NCBI GenBank assembly: GCA_003868215.1
Contig: QWDQ01000076.1
Location: 1-64,000, forward strand
Length of the DNA: 64,000 nt
Reading direction: 5' to 3'
Origin: Pseudophaeomoniella oleicola
Taxonomy: Eukaryota > Ascomycota > Eurotiomycetes > Phaeomoniellales > Phaeomoniellaceae
In this document: positions 1 to 13,633 of the stretch, one piece after another
Layout: each line of letters begins with the position of its first letter
Numbering within the stretch: the stretch's first letter is position 1
The notes under the pieces: generated by a model
The model's database searches: none
What the model saw: the letters and a program-made list of their open reading frames with translations, nothing else
Told to the model about the DNA's origin: nothing
Position numbers and translations under genes: made by a program

Positions 1-495
1 AGGCTACAATAGGCTACAACATATGTATCATGATCCAAATGAAATCATGAACACTACAGAGGAGCGAAAAAGCCAGCATTGAGATAATATACCACGCTAG
101 GAATACATAAGGTACATAGGAGGTACGAGCTCATTACCGAAACAGCAATTTCTTCTCTCATCCTACAGACAGTAAATATCTAATTCTAAAAATTGAACAC
201 CTTTGCAATTTCGCCGTTTCGCTATGCCATGCCATGCCATGATGATGATGCTCTCGAAACAATGAACAAACAAGGGTTTCGCTGTCTTACAAAAACACTG
301 GCAACCCTTTGATAGGTAGACACATACCTAGGTAGGTAGGTCCATAACAGCTCGGTCCATACAGGCCGATTACCACAAGGGAAAATAAAGAAAAAAACGA
401 AAGAGAAAGAGGGAAGGGTATTGAAGCCCATGCGGATGCAGAAAGTAGGAGGTAGGACGGCTCTTCATGAAAGCTTGCTTCCCTTTACTCCACGT
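1..495. other. Left edge, 3' flank of csf1
   Basis: No gene is seen. The first 20 bases are a ten-base unit given almost twice (aggctacaa). At about 224-247 there is a small tandem of GCCAT followed by GAT triplets, and at about 327-342 a CCTAGGTAGGTAGG motif of the kind found in several intergenic stretches of this window. The stretch probably holds the 3' untranslated region of the minus-strand gene that ends at 496. Confidence 0.5.
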
Positions 496-3400
496 CTAGG
501 AAGCTCCAAGGATCCTCGAATACGCATCTTCGACCTCCTTTGAGATCTCGAGCAGACTGACAATGATGATTTGATGTGTCAAGTGCGGCAGGCGACCACG
601 GTGGAGGCCGATCCATTCTAGCGGCGGTGTTGCTTCGCCCATGTCGCGCAGCTGCGGGGTCTCGATGATCGGCGGCTCGAGCGCAGTGTACTCGAAGCGG
701 GACTGCGGCACGTTTACGACGGCCGTGATCTTTTCGAGGCCGTTGTCGTGGCCGGACGGGTCATCGGGTTTGGGGCCACCGGTGATTTGCACGGCGGAAG
801 GAGGGAGGGGTTTGCCGAGGCGGTTTGCTAGAGCGCGAGCATGGTTCGCGTACATGCTGCGGATGAAGCTAATTCGAGAATAGTTCCATCCGACGTCGAC
901 CTTACCCTCGAATTTGCTTTTGAATATGTAGTCGATCTGGTTCGATGACGCTGTTTGCCATGTCTCCATCTTAGCGACGACTTTGGGGACCTTGAGAATT
1001 GTCCCTCCACGTGAACCTGTGGCACGTCTAACGACTTCGTCGACAGACACCTCCCCGAAAGCTTGAGTTGTGCTCTGATTCACGTTTGACAGGGCGACCC
1101 GCAATTGCCCAAGCGTGAGACCTAGTCCACTATGTATACGTTCTTGCCTATACGCAACTCCAAATCGAGCTTCAGCATTGGAGGCCTCCATTTTAAAAAC
1201 TTGGTTGTCGAAGAACGAATTCGGAAAGACCCCAAGATTGACTGCCTTCAACGCGACGGAAACATCAGTACGAAGGCTATGCGAAGACGGCCCTGAATCT
1301 TTGCTATCCGTAGCGTCCGTTGTCGTAGCTCCCACATTTGGCCAGCCACCGGAGGGGAATGCAGATTTTCGTCTGAGGAAGCGATCCATTTCTCTAACTG
1401 ATGCCTCATATGCAGCTTGCTTTTCTTGAACCAGGCGTTGAATGGCTTGGTACAAAGCTAACCCGAGAGATGCACTAGCGGTTGTGCAGAAAACTTGTAC
1501 TTTGTCTCCCTCCAGTACTCCAAATAGACGATCTCTGGCAGCTGCGTCTTGTTCCCTGACATTGAACATGAAGAACTCGAATGTCGTCACGTCTGCCACC
1601 AGGAAGGGTTGATAGTCGAAAGCGGACTTGACGCGCAGTCCATCGAAGCGAGCTGATGCTTGAATGAGAGGCGTTCGATGCAGGTCCTCTGCGGATGGCC
1701 ACTGAATAGAAGTACGAAGGCGGAAGTTTTGCAGTTCGATGACACCACTCATACGCCCTGAACTGTCAACTGATATTCTGTTAAAGCCAAGGCATAGATT
1801 TTGTTCGAGATCGGACGTCTTCTTGGACGAGGTCCATAACTTTGATATCGTGAACGTCGTCTTCCCCAGACTTTGTCCAAGATCCACCTCCACCGCCAAT
1901 TCATCAATTGATATGATTGCGTTAAGAGGGAAGGCGGTGGCGGCAGCAACTTGCTGATAACGTTGTACAACAAATGCTTGAGATCCTGGATGAGATGCTG
2001 CGGTGGAGGTCGTCTGTGATTTTCGAATTTCTGGTGGATACCAAATCTCTCTAAAGAGGAGGAAGTCTTGGACCTGTTTGGCATTAATCATCGTTTTCAT
2101 GGGACTGATATTTACGATAGCCGAGATCCCAGAAATAGAGCTAATATGTTTGCTGTTCATCAAGGAAACATTGATCGATTGCACGTCGAAACTAGCGGTT
2201 GATTCTCTGGAATAGACGTGCTGCACTGAGGCTGAGAGGGACTTCACAGCCAACAAGAGCGAAAAGAATCTGTTTTGCTCGGCCGCTTGCACAGTATTCA
2301 CAGTGATGAAGATCTCCTCGAAGCGAGCAGTTGCTGCCACACGAGCTATAGGCTGGCAAGTCAGGCTGAATTCCTGTTCTTGAACCCAGAGGCCTAGATT
2401 CAACCTAGTCCTGCCAAGGATAGCAGAGGGATCACCATTGCTCTTACTTCCCTCTGTCAGCGCCCTGGAAACTTGCATTGTTTTGTCGTCCTCGTCCTGC
2501 CTAGTCTCTCCAACTGCCTCTTTGACACTCGAAGAGATCTCCAGAATTAATGGGACGACTGTAGGGTTCAAAATATTCTTTGATGCAGCGACCTTGACTT
2601 CCGCATTGAGCGAAGGATCTTCGTTTCCCTTATCTTGGAATTCAATCTTGAATGCAACACCGGGTGCCCGAAGCATGGCCTTGCCTGTCGCTTCACCTTG
2701 AGCATATAATTCGTAGCGACTAGCTTTCGTCCTTCGGTTACCCTTGATGGCACTGAAAGGTGACTTGGTCTCCTCTACTGGACGCTCTTGCACCGCTACG
2801 ACAGCACCCGCGAAATCAGCGTCCACAAGTAAGGAAGACAGCCTTTTCCGCCCGAAGAGATGAGGCTTTGGTTCTTGGGACTGAGTTGTCGATGTAGACG
2901 TGAAAATATCAGCGGTACGCAGAACATGGCTTGCAGAGGCTACGGAAGCTTGCAGCGTAGTAGCGGGAATGATGAAATCACTTGTTAAGCGCAGATCCAA
3001 CGCTTTGCCAGCTGCTTGGAAAGCAAGTCGCCAATCACGGCGGGAGGCGAAATATGCAACATTGAAGACAACTTCTGGTAGTAAAGCCGAGTTCATGCTC
3101 CGCTGACCTTTGTCGCTAAATTTTGGTACCATCTGCAGCTGAAGATCATCAATGGCAAGCCGTGCAGAACTCTCTCGTTTGGTACTTAGGTCGATTCTCT
3201 TGATTGACAACACAAGGTCTTCTGGCCGTTTTCCAGGTGACAAAGGCGTCTCGTCCGGTACAATCCAACTCATCTGTATCAGATCCAGCTCTACTGCGAA
3301 TGTCGAATCAAGTAACACAGTGGAAGAACCACTGTCAGTCTTCTCGCTCTCTGAGAACCTTCGCGTGCCATGGTCGAAAGGATCAGATCTGGTCAACCTT

Positions 3401-6400
3401 CTAAGTTTTTCCACTGGGCGGTAGTCGTGAGAGAGATCCAGCCCCTTTATTCTCTCTTGTAGGTGTGAGGCAATGCTGGTAATCAAAGTGGCTGTCTCTG
3501 GGAAGAGTTCAACATCCAATCCGCCGCTCGCCAAACGATAGTTCTGCAATTCGTTTCCAAACTCGTCGAATTCTGTCCTTCCACCTGCGACAGCGGCGAG
3601 CTGCAGCGATCCGTAGCTCCGGCTTCTGCCATTCCGCTGCTGTCGAAGTTCCAGAGAGATCTGTCTGAGGTCCACTTCAAATTGAGGCTGGGAGAATATC
3701 TCTTCCCTCTTATCACCTCGGTTATGCAGTTTCAGGCGGACCAAAGACAAAGCGAATTCAAGCATGGCCGATGACTGAGCTGTAGCCACAGGTGCACTTG
3801 TCAATACGCTCAAGCCTGCAAGCGCCGCTGTTGCCTGATAAAACACAACTTTTGCGTCATCTGATTTTGATGGAATTTTCGCTTCCGTCACCTGTTCGCC
3901 CTTGGGCGCTAGCATCGACTGCATGCGCGTTTTGGTTTTTCCAATGCTCTTGCTTGATGCTTCAAGTGCATTCCTGAACTCCGGGCGCCCTGCGGCATCC
4001 ATCAAGGCTCGAATAGCGGCACCATCAACATTGATTTTTTCGATGGTCAGGTCCACTATAACTACAGAAGCTCGATCCTGCTGCATGATATTGATCCTGC
4101 CATTGATTGGGGGCATTTTCATCGTTGAGAATGCTGCCCCTGCCGAGTGAAAGCTGTGGCTGTGCTTCTGTAAATCGAAATCAATCTTAAGGCTACGTCC
4201 TTTGCCTTGGGTCGTTAAGGCGGTGCGTGCAACGTCTCCTGATATAATGTAGTTTAGACTCGGTAGCAGTAAGACGCTTATCCGATAGTTATCAAGAAAC
4301 ATTGCTATGGAGAATCGCTTCTGTAACGAGCGCTTCGTGGTTGTGACTTGTGCTTGAGGTTGTCGCGAGCTGAGTCTCCTAGAAATTGTCAAGAAGAAGC
4401 CCACTTCATCCTCAACGATTTTGTCCACGATCTCTGCAAGACTCGATATTTCAGATTTCGTAGTGAAATGTATATTATCGCAGTTCCCAGCAAGTCTCAA
4501 TTCAAGCTGCGTTGAATCGTTGTCGATGGGTGCGGATGATGAATAGACGTTCGGAGATCGAAGTTTCCAAACCATAATGTCACGACCCTCGTGAATGATA
4601 TCTGTAGACGCGGAGGAGGAACTGATCATTACAGTAGATACGGGTAGAATCCATCCTGGTTGAGGGGTCTCATACAAGATCGAGCCCTTCAAATTTCTCG
4701 CAATCATGACAATCTTCAAGTTGATGCTATTGAGACTGAGATGTGCCATGTCAGTTGCCAATATGACGTGAACATCAGTTTGAGATCCCGTATCAGACTC
4801 AGTCACCTCATGATGGTCGTTAGAGGCATCTGGCGCAGTTCCTGGACCGAGAAAACCAAGCATATCCTCGATCAAGTCACAGATCTCCCAGTTCAGGTAG
4901 ACCCCGATCTTACCGCAGTAAGTCCGGGCAGTGACGGTTCTCTGAGGCGTCTGAGATTGAATTTCATCATCGAGATGGTAAGCCACAGAGAGTATTGCTT
5001 CAATGCCGCTGATAGCGACTTCATTTCTTTTCGGTCCAGGATCGAGAGTAAGACGCGTACTTCCGAAAGACAGACCGACAAAGCCTGGCTTCGCTGCAAC
5101 AGCTAAGGTGGCTTTGGGGGTGCCCCAAACGATTTCCATGGCAAGCGTTTGGTCTACGTCTGATAGTTCTTCTGTCAGCCACTGGTCAAGACTCGCCACA
5201 ACTCGAGCTTTTGCATCCGTGGGACAGTCCCCTCCACCGTGAACGCACTTCTCGTTCATAATCGCCTGAGTGTCTCTCGGTAAGCTTTGATAGATGAAGC
5301 GCAGCCGAGAAATGATCTTCCACGAATCATCTGTTCGCAGGTGGTCGGTCGCGGTTCGCAAGACATAGGATGGTCTGGTCAGGAAAGGGGGGTCAGGTAT
5401 ATTTTTACCGTGCTGTGTCAGTTGGTATGTAAGGGCTTTGAGACAATCTTTGGGCTGTCGAGAGCCACTCGATATCGCGCTGACGACCTCCCTTGCTACA
5501 TCAATCGTCCGTTGCACAATCGCACTCAAGGATTCGAATCGACTAGTCCACAGGCCGAAGTCCACAGATTTTATTTGAAGATTTGCGGCATACTCATCAC
5601 CCGAAGCCATCCAAAACACGCAATCTTTCACCTGGCCTCGAGTTGCAGGTCTGTCGTAGTGCGTCGAAGCCCTATCAAAGACAGCCAGCTCGAGCTCATC
5701 GGACGCTGCATGCATCAACATCGATTGTTTCAAGATACCCTTATCGTCCTTATCAGCGTATCTAGTTGTTACTCGCGCGGTGCACTTCAAGCGTTGAGTC
5801 GTCCATACATAGGTATCTTGAGCACTCTGCTCTATACGGTTGTCGGGTAGTGCATAGCTATGCACTGCTCGAACCTGAGAGAAAGGAACGTGTACGCGGA
5901 AGTCAGATACACTTGAGGGTTTGGATGAGAGTTTTTTCGCTCGAATAAGGCGTGAGATACAGTCTGTCTGGAGCTTATCCAAGATGTCAACCGGGTGCCT
6001 AGGAGTAAGCTCTGTGATCAAGGCCGAGATAGTTGGGAAGACTGCCGGAGAAATGAGACACGCTAGACCGGTCTTGAAAGTACAGAGTATGCTGTTATGG
6101 AGAGTCCCATCTTCCTCTTTTAGGGTATATTCGTGGTCTACGTCCGCGGGAGTAGAGGTTTGTCCCCCAAGATTGGGCATCTGGGGTAACCCAGACAAAT
6201 CTGGATCAACTTGAGCCAATGTGAAATGAGGAGCACTCCACGGACTAGAGTATACGGCTGAAGACTTGGACTCATTCTGCTCACTATCGGTGAAGTTTCT
6301 TGCGTGAGAACGCGAATGCGACGAGCGACCTCGCTCGCGATTCGTTGAGGGCAGTCGGCGATTGGACGAAGGAATGCCACGCTCTCTAGCTTGTTGAGCT

Positions 6401-9400
6401 CGGCCTTGACGTAGAGATTCCGGAGAGAGAAACGAGCTTTTGCCGAACTGCGAATGATCATGCTCAGGCCAATCTACGTGACGAAGAGGGGGTGCCATTT
6501 CCGGAGCTGCCATTGCAGGCGGTGTATGCTTCATACTTGCAGACGGTATCGAGTCGTCTAGGCCCGTCATCCAAGGCACCCTTCGGGTGCGTTGGTCATG
6601 TAACCGCACATGTTGCAGTTGTAGTTCCCGATTTTTAGCAAAGTCGGGAGATTTGTTCAGTTGTTCCAGCTCCAATGATGTAGCCAGGGCTGCCGTTACC
6701 GGCACTCTCCTCTTGCCACTCTGAGTGTGACTTCCAAATACGACGGCATCGACGACGGCAATGACAATATCAGGGACGCTGGCCGACATACGCTCAGAAA
6801 ACAACGGACCAGCCCAGTCTTGTAGGCCCAGCTCCATTCTACCCAGTTTCAAAAGCACTGCAGAGTCCTGGACCAAAAGCCAAACTTGAAGTGAATCCAC
6901 GTAAGCTCGGAGGAATGTCACGTCGTGGATAATTGTACTCCGTGGATCTGGCAAGGCATTTTCCACGTCGTCGATGGAAAACGTCAGTGCTTGGATACTG
7001 CATATTAAGCGGTGAAGGAAAGTTGTCGAGCACTCGCCAGAGATTTCGCCTACATGAAAATCCCAATTACAGACATAAGTTGGCTCAGCCGGCGGCAATC
7101 CGAACAATCGATGGCCATAAATGTCGACACCGTCAGCGAATAACTGGACCTTAGAGTTAGAGAAGTCAATTCCTGTGTCTCCTGATACGATGGTTTCAAT
7201 TGAAGCTTCAATAGGACTGAATCTTGCGTCCATATCCATATAGTAGTTGGTGAACCTCAAGTCTGATTCCACCAGCAGAATATCTAGCTGGATGTTCTCA
7301 TCCCGTGAGTATATGTTTCCTGGGAGTATTACACTTCCTTTGTCAGCCTGTACAGTGATCATTACATCCAGATCATTATCCCGTTTTTGAGACTGGGTGT
7401 CCTGTCCCGATGTAGGGTCATTGCTCTGTATATTTTCTTGGAATTCTTCGAGGGTGCGGAAGTGTAGATCTTCGCCGAAATAGTTGTCCTTTATTTTCAT
7501 GAATTGTCGTATTAGGAAACCGAAAAGGTATATCTTCGGTGTCGTCCCCTTCAGATCCAGCACAAGGGAGTCAGTGAGAGTCGGAGAAGTTGTAAGGAAA
7601 TAGTTGTATGAGCCACCGAGCGTGAGTTCCTTCAATGTCGCTAAGGGTCTGCCATCCTTGAAAGTACTCAGAGTATTCCAGGCAGGGCAAGTCAGGTCTA
7701 GGCTGACGTCGTGAAGGATAGCCCCAAATGTTATGGAGTTTTGTGACGGGCGAAACTTATCGAGTGGTATCTCTAGCTCTGACGTGAGACTCCTTCCACC
7801 GAGTATAAGAAATGTGTTGTCCGCAGGGTCAGCAGGGTCGTCAATGATATTGGCATCATTTGTGTTTAGGTAGAGCTTGAGGTTGGAAAAGTTCAGATTG
7901 ACGCGATACTTGAAAGGCACGAATGTTAGATATTCAGGGGGAGGCCCAGTGCTCCAGTCGTTGATCATATCGATGAGCAAAAACATATGATCGCGTAGAA
8001 TGAAGAGATCCAGCGACTGGCTGTGAATATCAAAAGTCCATTCCCGCAAGCTGTTCCAGCGTAAAGGACTTGGCAGGCTGCATGAGACTCTTTGAGGTCC
8101 ACAACGCCAAAGGAGTCCATGATTTACGCTGGACGTCATGCGAGTACCAGCAAGGTCAACGCCAACTGTCATATTGTACCCTTCCTGGCCAGCAAGCACG
8201 TCCATGGTGAATGATACGCTAGAATTAGGTTCGATAGATACAGAAAACCAGCCGAATGGTCGGATATCTGGACCGAGCACACCTTTGTCACCCTTCTTTT
8301 TCCCGTGTCGTTTGGATTTAGACCGCCTCAGACGTGCGGCTTCATGCACAGTTTCGGCTCTCCCTCGCCACTGCCAGTCCTTTGAGCTCTCACGCGTTGG
8401 GATTCGGATTGTTGTTTCTTGCTCGATATCGACATGCATATTAAAAGTTGTGCTTTGTCGTGTCTCCCCAGCTTTCAGCCTCCTGGCTGGGACGGCATCC
8501 TGAAATGCGTTAGGAACAAAAACATTCTGTATTTCCGCTCTGGCTCTATCCGCCCATGGGCCGTAGTTGATGTTACCACCGCGTATTATGACATCCATTC
8601 CATAACCTGGCTGACTTGTTCCGTTGACTCGACGGGAGACATCCGTCTCCAGGTCTTCATCGGTCTTGTCCTCAAGTATGACGACAGGGCCAGGAACATC
8701 CCAATAGAAGTTAATATTTATACTAGGGCAGTCAAGAAGGGTTGAGAACCTTGCATAGTCAATATGGTTCCATGATTCGTGATCGTCCGGCGCTGCATCG
8801 TCCAGATACCGTGTCAGACCGAGCCAACGGCCTTCACCTGTAAAAGGGTCGCGGCTATTGGGTTTGAGTTCGTCATATTTCGTACTGGATGATGCGGTTC
8901 TAAACGACTCCACAGAACGCTGAAAGTATGGTATAAGCCCACGTAGAGATCGCACCGCACGACGACTTTTCCTTTGTAGGTGCCATTTCGGGAAAAATCG
9001 TCTACTTTTGGCACCAGCTTGAACGTCCGCATCCGCTAAACCTTCGGCAATTTGAATTTGTGAGGCCTTAAAGTCTGAGTTCGGTCTCATTTGCACAACA
9101 GGATGCACGATGTCGAAGTCAAATATTTGACGATAGAGATCCAGTGGGTTTGAGGCACTCGCATCTATCTTCCCTTCCAGGCGCTCAAACGTACTTGTCA
9201 GGAAGACTTTTGCGTTCTCATTACCTAGAATGATGGCACCGCGAGAGCATTGGATAAGTACGGGAAGCAATGCGAGAAACCCCAGCGATCCTCTGTCAAG
9301 TTGTTTCCTCGGTGGAAGCCCGGATGCCGCGGTGTCGGTCTGTTGTAAGTCAGGCATCTCCGTCTTATTATCTCCCAGACCATCATCGTCATCACTCGGG

Positions 9401-10212
9401 TCCAGTGTGCCGAGATCTTCGCTATCTGTATGTCTCTGACGTGCATGCGACTTCTTTACTGATTGTTTGGGCCGCTGGGAGACGCTAGCACCATCAAGAT
9501 GAGAAGCATCGCTTCCAGTTGTGTATTTTGCATCCTGGCCGTCCCCTTCGGAAGACGCTGGTACGCCGGCGGCCCTCAATATTGCCTCATACGCTGGTGT
9601 TCTGTTGTAAAGAAACCACTCAAGACCCGATAGCTCAACAGCAATTCTGCAAGGGCGCTGGTCCTCGTTATCCACACCACCTTCTTCTGCCCTTGTCTCT
9701 GAACGTTGACTGCTTTCATCGTCCGTCAACTTCTCGTCTGCCCGACCCCGGTCAGGTATTCGGAAACGGGTGCAATCGACCTGCTTTACATTTCGTAGCC
9801 AGTACCTCCATGTGATATGCCCATTCTGTATGAAGACAGTCTCATTTTCTCCATGATACCGTACACCCTTGAAGAACAGACGGCCACCTAATAATGACAG
9901 TTGCAGCGCTTGGATGTCAATGTAGACTTTAAACTTATGCCAGGTGTATGCTCGAACTCCATAGGAGACCAAGGTCGCGAACAGTCGGTTGAAGTAGAAG
10001 AGGAAAAATAGTACCCTAGCAGATGATCAGAAGGAATCCATGCACAGGAAGATGAGAACCATACAGAATGCCGCACACAAGCAGTTCTATCAACAGAAGC
10101 CTGCGCCGCGGTTAATAAATCGTACTTGGCAGCTTGGGAGAGTAGCAACCGACCAATTGAACACTTGGGTCCCAGTCAAGGGCTGCGCTATAAGGCCTCT
10201 ATCTGCATCCAT
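496..10212 (-). CDS. csf1: Csf1-type bridge-like lipid transfer protein (BLTP1 family)
   Basis: This is a giant protein of 3204 residues. The family (yeast Csf1, animal BLTP1/KIAA1109/Tweek) forms long hydrophobic bridges that move phospholipids at membrane contact sites and is anchored in the ER by an N-terminal membrane helix. I place the start at 10212, with exons 10212-10154, 10100-10065 and 10015-496 and introns of 53 and 49 bp. Together these exons give 9615 nt in frame. The two short exons and the start of exon 3 supply VFNW, LLLIELLVCGIL and VLFFLFYFNRLFATLVSYG, which is the conserved Csf1 anchor helix (about residues 20-42), followed by RAYTWHKF and the GGRLFFKGVRYHG motif. A start inside exon 3 would lose this helix. 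Low-complexity charged stretches lie near residues 100-250. No break is seen in the 9.5 kb exon. It is divergent from the TMEM184-like gene across a 610-bp gap. Family assignment is firm; the intron model is read by eye. Confidence 0.93.
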
Positions 10213-10822
10213 TGCTGCAACTGAACGCGCTGTGGACGCTCAACGAGGCCCCGTCTACAGGACGGAAGTGGGTGATCATGGCCAAGCACAGGAAGTCGGT
10301 TCCGAATCAAGACACTGTTAGCAGGCCGACGGAGGTGAGCTTGTGAGAAAGTCGTGATTGAACTCGTGATCTTGCATTCATTTCAGCAGCACATGTGCAC
10401 TTCGCAGCAACAAGTCGGTCTATATAGGGTACATATCCAAGTTGATACCTTCGGTAGCTTTCACGTGTATTGGTTCGCATGCGTTCTCCGCAACCCCCAT
10501 AATACAATACCGTAAGATCGATACAGTGTTCAGTACAGTTCCAGATCTGGTCCCCGCAACCACAGAACCACGCGGCGTGCTAGGGACGTCACTAGTTCAC
10601 GAGCTGCTTCATCTCCACCAAACTATTTCCTTTGGCCAGGTTCGAAAGCAGGCAGCGACGATACCAGTGCTCTGCAAGATAGGCCCCTCAACAACTCAGA
10701 GAGCACCCAATTATTACCATATTGTTTCCTGTGTCTTGCGCAATATGACCACATAGGCTACTTTTCGCAACCCTTTGGGAGAAGTCCTCTTTCTGCTGAT
10801 GCATCAACAAGGTCGCATCGCA
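10213..10822. promoter_or_regulatory. Shared upstream region of csf1 and the DUF300 gene
   Basis: This 610-bp gap lies between two divergent starts, so it must hold both promoters and 5' leaders. A TATA-like run (tctatatagg) is seen near 10418-10427. I see no repeat and no convincing coding sequence in it; the open frames here are short and lack family features. Confidence 0.5.
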
Positions 10823-13051
10823 ATGGACGGTATATTGCACATGAGTGCGTCTCATGGAACAGGCAATAAATTGACCAGAGTCACCATCATCTTGGCTGGT
10901 GTCGCGTCTCTCGTTGCGACCCTCTTATCTCTGCTGTAAGTGTTCCAAGACCGAAGTGTCGCATCCACACGTACTTACCTCCCTACAGATCGATATGGTT
11001 GCAGCTGTGAGTACACCAGCAACCCACCCTCGACGCGTGGAAAAGCTCATCCTTGTGTAGGAAGAACTATCGAAAGCCTCTCTTACAACGTTATGTTGTC
11101 CGCATACTTATAATGTCAGTCACGCTGCTCTCATGGGCTGAATGGTGTGCCATTTGGTACCGGCGCAGGCACTAACTTTTAGCAGGGTCCCTATATACGC
11201 CGCATCATCATGGGGTAGTATCATGTCTTTGAAAGCTGCCTTCTGGCTCGATCCATTGCGTGACATCTATGAGGTATTTCTGCCACCACGGCATCTCTGC
11301 AATATCAAGTTGACAACCCCAGGCTTTCACCATCTACACCTTTTTCCAGCTCCTCATTAACTTCATCGGTGGCGAGCGTTCACTGATAATCATGATGCAC
11401 GGGCGACGCCCTGTTCACCATCCCTGGCCCCTAGGCCATCTTGCGCCGGTCGACATCTCCGATCCACATACCTTTCTTGCCATAAAACGAGGCATTTTGC
11501 AATATACCTGGCTGAAGCCGATTCTGAGTTTTGCGACCATTATCATGAAAGCTACAGGTACCTACAAAGAGGGTTATCTAGGTGTCGATTCGGGATATTT
11601 ATGGACCGGAATCCTCTATAATGTTAGTGTGACACTGAGCCTCTATTCGCTCGCCATGTTCTGGGTGTGCATGTCACAAGACCTGAAACCGTTCCGACCG
11701 GTTCCAAAATTCCTTTGCATCAAGCTGATTATCTTTGCATCCTATTGGCAAGGGTTCATGTTGTCTATTATCCAATGGCTTGGAGCGATCCCGAATGATG
11801 TGCCAGGCTATTCAGCGGATAACCTTGCAGCTGCGATCCAAGATGCTCTAATCTGTTTTGAGATGCCTATATTTGCTATTTCTCACTGGTACGCCTTCTC
11901 ATGGCATGACTATGCGGATGTCACGATCTCAGCAGCGCGTATGCCAGTGAAGTATGCGATACGGGACGCTTTTGGAGTCAGGGATTTGATTGAAGACAGC
12001 AAAGAAACTTTTGGTGGCAAGCAATATGGGTATCGGTTCTTTGATAGTGGTGACAACGTTCTTGCACATGAACAATCTTCGTCGCGAGAAGCTCGAATGA
12101 TGGCGGGAATGAGATATGATAGAGAAGGAAAGCGAAAATATTGGATCCCTAAACCAGGAGAAATCAATAGTCGTACACCGCTTTTAGGGGGTGCTGGCTC
12201 GAGTTCCAGTCGCGAACGTGATGGTTCAAGATCTCAAAATCGGAACATTGCCCACGACTATAGGGCCACGGAGCCAGATCAGGAGATCGCCCTGGATGCA
12301 GATGACGAGAAGCTCTACAGGAGTGCTCGAGAAATGGAGTTTGGAGATTATCATGTAAGTCTGCGCGGGCGTTGGGTGTTTTATGGCTAACCAGCACATC
12401 CAATAGTATCCCGTCATTACAGCTCATGAGGCCAGCCGTCGGCGTTGGATGGATCAGGATCCGGAAATCTTGACAACTGCCACAAACCGCCATCTGTTCC
12501 AGCCAACCAAGGCACATAAAGAGAGACGTCGCTCTGAGCTCCGAGACAGCATCCAAAAAGGGAAACAAGGCAGCCGTTCACAATCAAGGGACAAAACCAC
12601 CGGCGTAGGATCGAGGCTCGAAGGTTCCAAGCTTGCGAGGATTGATTCAAGCCGCAGTGGTTCCTCAGAGTCTGGTCGATCTCAGCTTGTCGATCTTGTA
12701 GTGGAAGACACTCGAGCCGAAGAAGCTGAACGTGTGCGAGCAAGGAAAGAGGGTGGTGCTAAATGGAATGAACATGAACCAAAGCATTTTGTGTATGTTT
12801 CCCTCTCCCTCACTCCACGATACCGCTAACGAGGAGTCTTCAGGCGAACTTATGGAGATGAAGAGGTACCCGAGGGGGAGGACATCCGTGAGGGTTTCGA
12901 GCCGGCAGAGGTGCCGGCTACGGAACCGCCAGAATTCGCGGTTGGAGATGAAGAAGAATCGTACGAGGAGGCAGATCGGTTACATGAGCGCCCGGAATAT
13001 GGGTCCTTCAATGAAGAGAGAAATGCGTGGGATTCCCCTGGTCGCGGTTGA
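10823..13051 (+). CDS. TMEM184 / DUF300 family membrane protein (Ost-alpha like)
   Basis: This gene has seven exons: 10823-10935, 10989-11006, 11061-11114, 11186-11273, 11323-12354, 12407-12792 and 12844-13051. They sum to 1899 nt, giving 632 residues. Each intron has GT..AG ends (for example GTAAGT and GTGAGT donors, a CACTAAC branch site before 11185). The N-terminal half carries about seven membrane segments, starting with VTIILAGVASLVATLLSLL, then the RRILIM/VPIYAASSW-type helix 2, FQLLINFIGGERS, and helices around SLYSLAMFWVCM, LIIFASYWQGFML and FEMPIFAISHWYAF, which are hallmarks of the organic-solute-transporter-alpha/TMEM184 (DUF300) family. The C-terminal half is hydrophilic, Ser/Arg/Glu-rich and probably cytosolic. 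In fungi the family is linked to vacuolar or endosomal membranes, but the substrate is not known. The exon of only 18 nt is unusual but keeps frame and splice sites. Confidence 0.9.
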
Positions 13052-13633
13052 GTGGAAGCTCCTTCGAGTCGGTCTCTGCTGTTCTGGAGCGTCCAAGCGT
13101 TAGCATTGTGCAAGGCGTTATGAGATATAATCATATCGGACAGGTATGTAGTTAAAAGCAGGGACGGTTCCTTTGCTCGTTACATCCCGATGGCATATAT
13201 ATATATATATATATCTGGGTAGTTCTCAACGACAAGGTTGCCGCGACCAGTCTAATGACATGTCAATAGAGGTGACTATGACGGTTCTTGTTGAATTCGA
13301 TGATAAAGCATACGGTTATCGGTCGAACAGGAATAAATCCAGCATCATCGAGGAAGCAAGCTCTAGTTATATTTATATTTTATAATCCCATATTAGACAA
13401 AGCGGAGACGACCACACCTACCCGCATTTTTACCAATTTCGAAGGCTTTGTAGGGAACAAGACTTAGGTCTTTTTTCATCGCTACAGAAGCGGAAGGGTG
13501 ATTTGGTTTGCGGACCGGCTTATCTCACGCTTGTTCAGGCGTCGTGCCCGGAATTCGAAAAGTCTTTAACCTCATTTTCGGCGTTGGAGAAAGCTTGGTA
13601 TATCTTCGTCGAACACGGTATCAGTGCAGGGTT
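13052..13633. other. Intergenic stretch with AT dinucleotide run
   Basis: No gene is seen between the 3' end of the DUF300 gene and the next start. The stretch holds an (AT)n microsatellite at about 13193-13214 and a short AT-rich patch at 13365-13390. The open frame upstream of the chosen start at 13634 continues to about 13508 but contains no ATG. Confidence 0.5.
13193..13214. repeat. (AT)n microsatellite
   Basis: About 11 perfect AT units lie in the intergenic space. This is a simple repeat likely to vary in length between isolates. Confidence 0.9.
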
